Shown here piece by piece: positions 24,117 to 30,901 of a stretch of DNA of 33,445 nt. This DNA is from Planctomycetota bacterium. Its GTDB lineage: Bacteria > Planctomycetota > MHYJ01 > JACPRB01. The DNA lies in NCBI GenBank assembly GCA_016209705.1, contig JACQVR010000126.1:1-33445 (forward strand), read 5' to 3'. The notes below the pieces were generated by a model. It made no database searches. It was not told where the DNA came from and saw only the letters and a list, made by a program, of their open reading frames with translations. The first letter of the stretch is position 1. Every line of letters starts with the position of its first letter. Made by a program: the position numbers and the translations under genes.

Positions 24117-24260
24117 CCTGCTGGGAACGCCCCTTCGAGATCGTACTAAGTTAACCATGTTTATTATCTGGATGAAAGTTTTTTTTGCTCGGGCCGGGAA
24201 CCGGGGCCCCCTCCCCGAGGAGAGCGAAGGAGGATGCATCATCGAGCTTGAAGTTCCTAT

Positions 24261-24340
24261 GGAGATAGGGAGATGGGGGGAGATGGGGAGATAGCACCAG
24301 ATCCGCATCTCCCGATCTCTTTGCATCTGCTCATCTCCCA
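24261..24340. repeat. GGAGAT-type tandem repeat with facing complementary repeats
   Basis: Positions 24261-24293 hold four copies of GGGAGAT/GGAGATA-like units with slipped G runs. Positions 24306-24340 hold the complementary CATCTCC-type units (CATCTCCC at both ends). The two halves could fold into one long stem-loop. This resembles the other 7-bp arrays in the window but has a G-rich consensus. Confidence 0.6.
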
Positions 24341-24393
24341 AGCGCTCAGATCCGCATCTTCGGTTTGAGCATGGCCACGGGATACGGATGAAG

Positions 24394-24422
24394 TTGACAA
24401 TAAGAAGTCCTACGAGTATGGT
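24394..24422 (+). promoter_or_regulatory. Sigma-70-type promoter upstream of proC
   Basis: A perfect -35 TTGACA (24394-24399) is followed after 17 bases by TATGGT (24417-24422). Transcription would begin near 24429, about 100 bases before the proC start. It would drive proC and the overlapping arginase gene. Confidence 0.55.
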
Positions 24423-24531
24423 TTCCCTTGTGAACGCGCTCAGGTACCCGCGACCTTAACACTTCCTACGCCGTCGTCGACGGCGCCGACTTTGCCTTTC
24501 TAAATTCTCCGGCCTCACTCATGGACTTCTT

Positions 24532-25356
24532 ATGTTTCGAGATAAAACTCTCGCCATCTTGGGCGCGGGCAAGCTGGGCGAGATCATCATTCGCGTGCTT
24601 CTGGAAACCGGCGTCGTGGATCGCCGTCAGGTGATCGCGACGGCCCGCCATCGCGAAACCATCGAGGCGCGGGTTGGAACCTACGGCATCCGCGGCACGC
24701 TGGACAACCGGGCCGCCGCGCGGGAAGCCGATCTCATTCTCGTATGCGTCAAACCTCATGTCATGGCGGACGTGTTGTCTTCCCTGCATGGAGAAGTGCT
24801 TCCCGATCAGATCCTCATTTCCACGGCCGCCGGCGTCTCCATCCGAGCCCTGGAGGCGGGACTTGGCGGTGAGGTGCCGGTGGTACGCGCCATGCCGAAT
24901 ACTCCGTGCCTCTTACGTTCGGGCATGATCGCGCTGGCCGCGGGCTCGCATGCCCAGACGGGACATCTGGAGGCGGCCCGGAATCTGTTCGGCGCGATGG
25001 GCCGGACGTTGATCGTCGAAGAGCGTTTGATGGAAGCCGTCACGGCGCTCTCGGGCAGCGGTCCCGCCTTCCTGTATCTGGTGCTGGAGGCGCTCGTGGC
25101 CGGAGGCGTGTCGGTGGGATTGCCTCGCGCCACCGCGTCCGAGTTGGCGGCCCAGACCATGCTCGGCGCGGCCCGCATGGCGCTTGAAACGCGAGAGCAT
25201 CCCGCCAAACTTCGCGACGCGGTCGCGACGCCCGCCGGATGTACGATCGAAGGGCTCCTGGAACTGGAATCCGGCGGAGTGCGACCTGCGCTGATGAAGG
25301 CGGTGATTCAAGCGACGCGACGGGTCGCGCAATTGAGCGCAGGGGCGGGCCGATGA
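24532..25356 (+). CDS. proC: Pyrroline-5-carboxylate reductase
   Basis: The 274-aa product catalyses the last step of proline synthesis, reduction of pyrroline-5-carboxylate with NAD(P)H. The N-terminal Rossmann fold begins TLAILGAGKLGEII, followed by LILVCVKPHVM and VVRAMPNTPCLL. The C-terminal dimer domain has TALSGSGPAFLYLVLEAL and TPAGCTIEGL, close to the usual TPGGTTI. The length is typical. Its stop overlaps the arginase start (ATGA at 25353-25356). Arginase makes ornithine, which can be turned into pyrroline-5-carboxylate, so the pair makes sense as an arginine-to-proline module. Confidence 0.93.
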   Translation: MFRDKTLAILGAGKLGEIIIRVLLETGVVDRRQVIATARHRETIEARVGTYGIRGTLDNRAAAREADLILVCVKPHVMADVLSSLHGEVLPDQILISTAAGVSIRALEAGLGGEVPVVRAMPNTPCLLRSGMIALAAGSHAQTGHLEAARNLFGAMGRTLIVEERLMEAVTALSGSGPAFLYLVLEALVAGGVSVGLPRATASELAAQTMLGAARMALETREHPAKLRDAVATPAGCTIEGLLELESGGVRPALMKAVIQATRRVAQLSAGAGR

Positions 25357-26476
25357 GCACGAACATCCAAACGAACATTGAAGTCAAATCACGGAAGATT
25401 GACTTGATCGGCGTACCGCTGAGTTTGGGAGTCGATCGTCCCGGTTCCGATCAAGGCCCGGCCGCTCTTCGCGAGGCAGGCCTGGCGGGCCGTCTGCAAA
25501 TGTTGGGGCATGACGTGACGGGCGACGAAAATCTGAAGGTTCCGCAACTCGGCGCTTGTCCACGGGAAACGGCGAATTGCCGGTACGGTGGAGCGGTTCG
25601 CAGGATTTGCGAAGACTTGTTCAAGATCGTCCACGCCGCTCTAACGGCTGGACGCTTTCCGCTGGTGCTCGGCGGGGATCATTCTCTGGGCATGGGCTCC
25701 GTAGCCGGCTCGGCTCGCTTTGTGCGGGATCGAGGACAGAAGCTGGGTCTTCTGTGGATGGATGCGCACGGCGACATGAATACGCCGGAAACGACGGAGA
25801 GCGGTTTGGTGCACGGCATGCCGCTGGCCCATATTCTCGGACGGGGTGATGAGGGGCTGAAATCCATTGGCGGGTTTATACCCAAGGTAGACCCATCCCG
25901 GTGCGTCCTGGTCGGCGTGCGGGACCTGGATGCGCGCGAGAAGGATTTGGTTCGGAGCAGCGGCGTCCGGGTTTTCACCATGAACGAGATTGATCGAAAG
26001 GGCTATTTACTTGACTCAACTTGCTCCCAGCTGTGGTGGGGTGAATGCGGCCCCCCAATCGTCCAAAATGGCCATTGGTGACCTTCGCGCAGTCTCTCCA
26101 GTACCCTGAATGCGCCGAGCAATAGACCCCTATGTATGGTGGTTGGTTGAGTTAAGTAAATACCCCTCTTGATCGATTTGGTCTGCATCAAATCATGACT
26201 GAAGCTATCGGAATCGTGAGTCAAGGAACGGCTGGAATTCATGTGAGTCTCGATATCGATGTTCTGGATCCGACGGTGGCGCCTGGCGTGAATACTCCCG
26301 CGCGGGGCGGCCTTACGAACCGAGAAGCGCGCCTCGCGGTGGAGATGCTCGCCCAATCCGGAAAGATGCTCGCCCTGGACGTTGTGGAACTGAATCCGTT
26401 GCGGGATCGGAAGTCATGCACCACAATCCTGGCGATCGAGCTCATTCTCGCCGCGCTGGGCCAGTCGATTCTTTGA
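25353..26476 (+). pseudogene. rocF: Arginase gene split by a MITE-like insertion
   Basis: Both halves of an arginase are present. The first (25353-25997) has the manganese ligands H110 (GGDHSLG) and D137, H139, D141 (MDAHGDMN), plus GLVHGMPLAHILGRG, and runs to MNEIDR. The second (from 26169) resumes with RFGLHQIMTEA and contains SLDIDVLDP, GGLTNREARLA and ALDVVELNP. The insert plus target duplication is 179 bases, which is not a multiple of three, and it brings a stop at 26079-26081, so the first product is a truncated protein of 242 aa lacking the last manganese ligands. Both halves are otherwise undamaged, so the insertion is recent. Removing it restores a normal arginase of about 314 residues. 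Confidence 0.88.
25998..26168. mobile_element. 171-bp MITE-like element inside the arginase gene
   Basis: The element is flanked by the direct repeat TTGATCGA (25990-25997 and 26169-26176). Its 23-bp ends (25998-26020 and 26146-26168) are inverted copies with three mismatches and share the 9-base core TATTTACTT followed by ACTCAAC. It is too short to encode a transposase, so it must depend on one elsewhere. An 8-bp duplication occurs in several IS families; I cannot name the parent. No other copy was noticed in this window. Confidence 0.88.
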
Positions 26477-26479
26477 TGA

Positions 26480-26543
26480 TGTATGCAAGTACGATCTGCC
26501 CGTTGACGTGGATCACCTGCCCGGTGATGAAGGGAGCGAGTTC
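26480..26543 (-). pseudogene. C-terminal scar of a short-chain dehydrogenase gene
   Basis: The minus strand encodes ELAPFITGQVIHVNGQIVL and a few more residues, matching the C-terminal end of FabG-type short-chain dehydrogenases (FITGQVIHVNGG). No other part of the gene is present: the methyltransferase gene begins within three bases of the scar. It shows that an SDR gene once read leftward here and was replaced. Confidence 0.65.
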
Positions 26544-26545
26544 AA

Positions 26546-27178
26546 GTGGGCGCCGAACAAGGAAACTGGTACGAGCGGCATCTGCTACCGTACCTCATCG
26601 ATCTCGCCTGCGGTCAGAAGCCGGTCCGCCGGCAACGCCAAAAGGTGGTGCCGCTCGCCCGTGGGCGCGTTCTGGAGATCGGCATCGGCACCGGCTTGAA
26701 CCTTCCGCACTACGATACCGCCCGGATCGAGAAAATTGTCGGGCTGGACCCGGGCCTCGCGATGCATCGCTTCGCGCGCAAGCGTCTCAAGAGCACCTCC
26801 CTTGCCGTGGAACTGGTGGGCCTGTCGGCCGAACGCATTCCGTTCCCGGACGGAAGCTTCGATACCGTGCTGGTCACCTACTCGCTCTGCACGATCCCGG
26901 ATCCGCTGGCGGCGCTGAAGCAAGTGCGCCGCGTGCTCGCGCCGGGCGCCAAGCTGATCTTTGCCGAGCACGGCGCGGCGCCGGATGCCTCGGTCCGCCG
27001 CTGGCAGGATCGCCTCACCCCGATATGGTCGAAATTCGCCGGAGGCTGCCACCTGAACCGCGACATTCCCGCCTTGCTGGATCAGGCGGGACTACGTTCA
27101 ACGGACCTGCGCACGATGTATCTGCCCGGCCCGCGGCCTTTGACCTTCAACTACTGGGGCACGGCGGTCGCGTCATGA
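26546..27178 (+). CDS. Class I SAM-dependent methyltransferase
   Basis: The 210-aa product has the seven-strand methyltransferase fold, with motif I VLEIGIGTGLNLPHYD (about 42-57), an acidic loop after strand 2 (GLDPG), IPFPDGSFDTVLVTYSLCTIPD and LAPGAKLIFAEHG. It resembles UbiE/METTL7-like enzymes that methylate lipids or small molecules; the substrate is unknown. It starts with GTG at 26546; GGGAGCGAG lies upstream. It has no membrane helix. It follows the broken arginase gene and is convergent with the next gene. Confidence 0.85.
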   Translation: MGAEQGNWYERHLLPYLIDLACGQKPVRRQRQKVVPLARGRVLEIGIGTGLNLPHYDTARIEKIVGLDPGLAMHRFARKRLKSTSLAVELVGLSAERIPFPDGSFDTVLVTYSLCTIPDPLAALKQVRRVLAPGAKLIFAEHGAAPDASVRRWQDRLTPIWSKFAGGCHLNRDIPALLDQAGLRSTDLRTMYLPGPRPLTFNYWGTAVAS

Positions 27179-27269
27179 ACGAAGCCGCCGGATAGCCTAT
27201 TCCCCGGATCGAATTTTCATTCCCGTGTGGCAGAGGTCATTTTTTCCGACTGCGTCACCCGGGAAAGAC

Positions 27270-28292
27270 TTACGAAACGAGGAGGACTTTGCCGAAGTTC
27301 ATGCGGTCCTGGATGTAGTGGTGCGCCTTCGGCGCCTCCTCGAATCGGAACTCCTTGTCGACGGTCGGATGCATCCTCCCTTCCTCGTACCAGCCCAAAA
27401 TCTGCTCTCCCCAACGTCGCATCTCATCCTGCATGTGCCACATATGGCCGAGGTTCACGCCGACGATGGCCTTGTTCTCGTTCATGAGCGTCAAGGGATT
27501 AAACTTGAGCCAGGGAACCTGTGCCAATCGTTTCACCAGCGCGAACACGCTGCGGCGCTTTCCTGTGACGGCGCTCGAGAAACCGAAGGTGACGAGCCGG
27601 CCGGTGGGAGCGAGACACCGGAGACCTTTCGCCCAGGATTTGCCGCCTATGGGATCGAGAATGATGTGAACCCCTTTTCCCTCCGTGATCCGCATCACCG
27701 CGGACTCGAAATCTTCAACGCGGGAATCGACGACGTGGGACACGCCGCGCTCGCGTAATCTCTCATGCTTCGGCGTGGATGCGGTACCGATCACCTCGGC
27801 GCCCGCGATCCTGCACAGGTCTATCGCGGCGAGTCCGACGCCGCCCGCCGCCGAATGAACCAGCACGCGTTCCCCGCTCTTGATCGAGCCCATGACGAAA
27901 AGCATCTGGTAGACCGTGAGATAGTTCACGGGGATGGCGGCGCCCTCGCTGAAGGACATTTTCGGCGGGAGCGGGAAAACGGCCGTCTCGGGCAAGACGA
28001 CCGTATCGCTGTACCCGCCGAACCTGCAGACACCAATGACGCGGTCGCCTTCGCGAAACCGGCGCGCCTCTGGACCAACCTGGTCAATCACGCCGCTGAC
28101 CTCGTAGCCGACGACGGCAGGAGGTTTCGGCGCGTCCGGGTAGAGTCCGAGGCGTGCCAAGATGTCGGCAAAATTGATGCCGGCCGCCTTCACGCGCACC
28201 CGTACCGTGCCGGCGCCGGCCGTGGGATCGGGACTCTCTCTCACTTGGAGCACCTCCGGCTCTCCATGGCGCGTAATCCATACTTGGCGCAT
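27270..28292 (-). CDS. Quinone oxidoreductase-like MDR family protein
   Basis: The 340-aa product is a zinc-free medium-chain dehydrogenase/reductase, similar to NADPH:quinone oxidoreductase and the VAT-1 group. The N-terminal GroES-like domain has VKAAGINFADILARLGLYP and VVGYEVSGVIDQVG; the cofactor domain has VLVHSAAGGVGLAAIDLC (AxxGGVG type NADPH loop) and ILDPIGGKSW. The zinc-binding cysteines and histidines of alcohol dehydrogenases are absent. GGAGG lies about 10 bases before the ATG. It probably reduces quinones or other carbonyl compounds in the cytoplasm. The gene is isolated: the flanking gaps hold no partners. Confidence 0.88.
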   Translation of the reverse strand: MRQVWITRHGEPEVLQVRESPDPTAGAGTVRVRVKAAGINFADILARLGLYPDAPKPPAVVGYEVSGVIDQVGPEARRFREGDRVIGVCRFGGYSDTVVLPETAVFPLPPKMSFSEGAAIPVNYLTVYQMLFVMGSIKSGERVLVHSAAGGVGLAAIDLCRIAGAEVIGTASTPKHERLRERGVSHVVDSRVEDFESAVMRITEGKGVHIILDPIGGKSWAKGLRCLAPTGRLVTFGFSSAVTGKRRSVFALVKRLAQVPWLKFNPLTLMNENKAIVGVNLGHMWHMQDEMRRWGEQILGWYEEGRMHPTVDKEFRFEEAPKAHHYIQDRMNFGKVLLVS

Positions 28293-28709
28293 CGTTCAGC
28301 TCCTCCGGCGGGCTTGAAATGACTCTTGCAACGATCATACAAAATTCGAGGAAGGGTGGAACGCATGCCGCCACGCCAAGCGTCGACGCCGAGGCCCGCG
28401 ATCATGTCAGCCTTGGCGCCCCTCGATCGCGCACAGCAGCACGCCGGTGGCGATCGCCAGCCGCGGATCCAGTGCCTCGTTGTTGACGGACAGGTCGAGC
28501 GTGTACCGCAAGACGATCTACGCCACACTGGCATGAAGAAGAGGCGTCTCCCTCGCGCTCGGCCAAATACAACATGATATAGCGAACCAATTGAGAATTT
28601 CGCAGGCTCCTGAAAGGCTTGAAAACGCCGTTCATGCCGATGCCCGTCCTCGTTCAGCACCCATGAATCCGGCAGCGTCACCCGGACGGGTCCCCCGCCT
28701 CGTACCGCT
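28293..28709. other. Gene-poor gap with a possible decayed coding segment
   Basis: No intact gene is convincing in these 417 bases. On the minus strand, around 28403-28510, a frame reads YTLDLSVNNEALDPRLAIATGVLLCAIEGRQG before a stop; it has protein-like composition, but an upstream TAG cuts it and I do not recognise it. It may be the 3' remnant of a lost gene. Confidence 0.35.
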
Positions 28710-29372
28710 TCACCGCGCGTCCTCCGTCATCCGTCCGTCGCGCATCCGAAACCACCTCCCGGCCCGCTCCCCCACTTCCAGATCATGCGTTACCACTATT
28801 AGCGTCGCCCCCGACTCCCGCCGCATTTGCTCCAGCGTCTTCATGATCTCCCTGCCCGTCGCGCTGTCCAGATCCCCCGTCGGCTCGTCCGCAAGAATTA
28901 CCCCCGGCCGGTTCGCCAGCGCCCGTGCGATCGACACCCGCTGTCGCTCGCCACCGGACAGCTTCACTGCGATCGAGTTCGCCCGGTGAGTGAGCCCCAC
29001 CAATTCCAGCAGTTCCGCCGCCCGCTTCTGCCGCTCTGCCCGCGCCCTCCCCACCGCGAACATCGGGATCTCCACGTTCTCCGCCGCCGTCAGTGTCGGG
29101 ATCAGATTGTGCAGTTGGAAGACGAAGCCCACCTCCCGCGCGCGGATGCGGTCGAGGTCCGGCACGTTCGTCAGGTCGTGGCCGTTCAGCCACACCCTGC
29201 CCGACGTCGGCCGGTCTAGCGCCCCAATCATGTTGAGAAAGGTTGACTTGCCCGACCCCGACGGCCCCATGATGCAGGCGAACTCCCCCTTCGCGATCGC
29301 GACGTCGACACCTTGGAGCGCCTTGATCGCGCCGTTCTCGTACGTCTTGACCAATTGCTCGGTGCGGATCAT
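28710..29372 (-). CDS. MacB/LolD-type ABC transporter ATPase
   Basis: The 220-aa product is an ATP-binding subunit. Walker A is GPSGSGKST (about 39-47), the Q-loop lies in FVFQLHNLIP, the signature is LSGGERQRVSIARAL, Walker B is VILADEPTGDLD and the H-loop is VVTHD. The wording is typical of LolD/MacB ATPases, which work with FtsX-like permeases by mechanotransmission. The ATG overlaps the permease stop (ATGA at 29369-29372), so the pair is a unit. The substrate could be a lipoprotein, peptide or drug. Confidence 0.93.
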   Translation of the reverse strand: MIRTEQLVKTYENGAIKALQGVDVAIAKGEFACIMGPSGSGKSTFLNMIGALDRPTSGRVWLNGHDLTNVPDLDRIRAREVGFVFQLHNLIPTLTAAENVEIPMFAVGRARAERQKRAAELLELVGLTHRANSIAVKLSGGERQRVSIARALANRPGVILADEPTGDLDSATGREIMKTLEQMRRESGATLIVVTHDLEVGERAGRWFRMRDGRMTEDAR

Positions 29373-30487
29373 TCGTACTTCAGCGCCTCGATGGGCGAGA
29401 GCCGGCTCGCCCGGAACGCCGGGTAGAGCGACCCGACGACGCCGAGCACCGCGGCGACCACCGCCGCCTTTCCGAAAATCTCCGCCGTGTAGACCGTGTG
29501 GATAAACCCCTTCGGCGCAAAGTGCACCAGTATTTCCGCCCCCGCCACCCCCCACGCCAACCCTAATACGCCCCCGATCACGCTGATCAGGAACCCTTCC
29601 GAAAAGATCAGCCACAGCACCATCGGCCGGCTCCACCCCACCGCTCGCAGCGTGCCGATCTCGCGCACCCGCTCCGACACGTTCATCAGCATCGTGTTGA
29701 GGACGCCCAGCCCGCCGATGATCACCGCCACGAGCGACACGATCCACACGAACCAATCGATGTACTGAAGCTGATCGCTGAAGTAGTCGGGCACCTCCGT
29801 GGCCTTCGTGACGCTCAGCCCCGGCACCGCGTTAAGAATGTCGTTCTGCACCCGCTCGGTCTGCCGCAGATCCTTGAGATACACGAAACCCAGAGAGAAC
29901 GCGTCGCCCATGGCAAGATGCTTCTGGATCACGGCGTTGTGCACGACCGCACCTCCGTTCTCCCACGTGGCGCCCGTCTTGTACACCCCCGCCACCGTGA
30001 ACGTGCGCTCCAGGAAATCCAACGTGTCACCCGGCTCTTTGCCGAGGTTTTCCGCTGCGAGGAAACCCAGGAGGATCTCGTCCTCCTTCATCAGCAGCCG
30101 GCCCCGCAACTCCCCGTTGTCGTATTTCCGCATCAGCCGCGTGCCCGGTGCTCGACCGAAAAGCAGCAGCGCCGGCAGCGACCCGGTGGCCCGCAGACCG
30201 GCCGACGCCGCCACGTAGAACGTACCCTCCGAGACCTCCAGCACGCCCGGAACCGCCAGCACCCTCTCCTTCTGCTCCCGCGTGACGCGGCTCATCGCCA
30301 TGTCCGCGACGTTCCCGGAGAAAATCGCCAACTGCGCCTGGCTCTCGGAGAAGTAGGTGCTGAGGCTTGCCTGAAACCCGTCGCCGATCGCCGAAAACGC
30401 CACGATGGCCGCGATCCCGATCGCGACCCCCATCACTGACAGCGCCGTCCGGACCCGCCGCCGCAACAGGTTCTTGACCACGAACAC
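29369..30487 (-). CDS. MacB/FtsX-type ABC transporter permease
   Basis: The 372-aa product has the MacB layout: one N-terminal membrane helix (about 14-36, ALSVMGVAIGIAAIVAF), a large periplasmic MacB_PCD domain (about 40-240), then three C-terminal helices (about 247-275, 290-325, 338-360). ISVIGGVLGLAWG and PAFRASRLSPIEALKYE at the end are typical. It starts with GTG at 30487 and no ribosome binding site is seen; a perfect TATAAT lies 9-14 bases upstream. It is translated just before the ATPase. No membrane-fusion protein gene is nearby, so export across an outer membrane, if any, would need a partner elsewhere. Confidence 0.9.
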   Translation of the reverse strand: MFVVKNLLRRRVRTALSVMGVAIGIAAIVAFSAIGDGFQASLSTYFSESQAQLAIFSGNVADMAMSRVTREQKERVLAVPGVLEVSEGTFYVAASAGLRATGSLPALLLFGRAPGTRLMRKYDNGELRGRLLMKEDEILLGFLAAENLGKEPGDTLDFLERTFTVAGVYKTGATWENGGAVVHNAVIQKHLAMGDAFSLGFVYLKDLRQTERVQNDILNAVPGLSVTKATEVPDYFSDQLQYIDWFVWIVSLVAVIIGGLGVLNTMLMNVSERVREIGTLRAVGWSRPMVLWLIFSEGFLISVIGGVLGLAWGVAGAEILVHFAPKGFIHTVYTAEIFGKAAVVAAVLGVVGSLYPAFRASRLSPIEALKYE

Positions 30488-30901
30488 GGGTGGCCATTAT
30501 AGGCCCATCGGGAATTGTGGACCACAAAGCGCGCCAGTGCATTGAACGCATGTCCAGAGCGATCGCCATTCATCTGGTCATAGTCAATGTTCCGTTGGAG
30601 CTTGCTCGCCTCGCACCGGTGAGGCTCAAGCAGACGCTCGAGCCTCGATACCGTGTACCGTCGCTTCCTCTGCCGGTTGCCATCCTGAAGCTGGCGAGCG
30701 GACAGGTGGTGGAGAAGGCGTGCACGTATGATCAATGTATCTACATCGGGACCTGAGCGCCGACGGTTTCGGGTCGATGAAAGAGGCGCTTCACGAACCA
30801 CCTTGCAGCCCACCTTATCGAGAGGAGGCGTGCGAAAAAATTAGACTCCTTCGGCGGATCCCGCCATTTTCGAGCGAAAAAGGGACATGACCTCCGCCCG
30901 C
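30488..30901. other. Gap between the hydratase fusion gene and the ABC permease
   Basis: These 414 bases hold short open frames on both strands (for example 30490-30756 plus, 30433-30813 minus) that match nothing I know and have no ribosome binding site. Downstream of the hydratase fusion gene there is a weak terminator-like run: GGCGG-GAT-CCGCC near 30853-30865 followed 12 bases later by six T on the minus strand. Confidence 0.45.
30496..30501 (-). promoter_or_regulatory. -10 box of a likely leaderless ABC permease transcript
   Basis: A perfect TATAAT on the minus strand ends 8 bases before the GTG start of the permease gene. No good -35 is seen at 17 bases. Transcription would begin about two bases before the start codon, which suggests a leaderless message. 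Confidence 0.35.

Larger units (their letters stand above)
24117..24531. other. Intergenic region between divergent cysteine desulfurase and proC genes
   Basis: This 415-base gap has no convincing gene. It contains the G-rich repeat and its complement at 24261-24340, a T8 run near 24178-24187 and the proC promoter. Both flanking genes are transcribed outward from it. Confidence 0.6.

Noticed and set aside
24261..24340. CRISPR array
   Set aside because: The repeat units are 7 bp with no spacers of constant length and no cas genes are present.
26004..26162. Arginase interruption as an intron or programmed frameshift
   Set aside because: The inverted ends and exact 8-bp direct repeats identify a transposable element; there is no group I or II intron structure visible.
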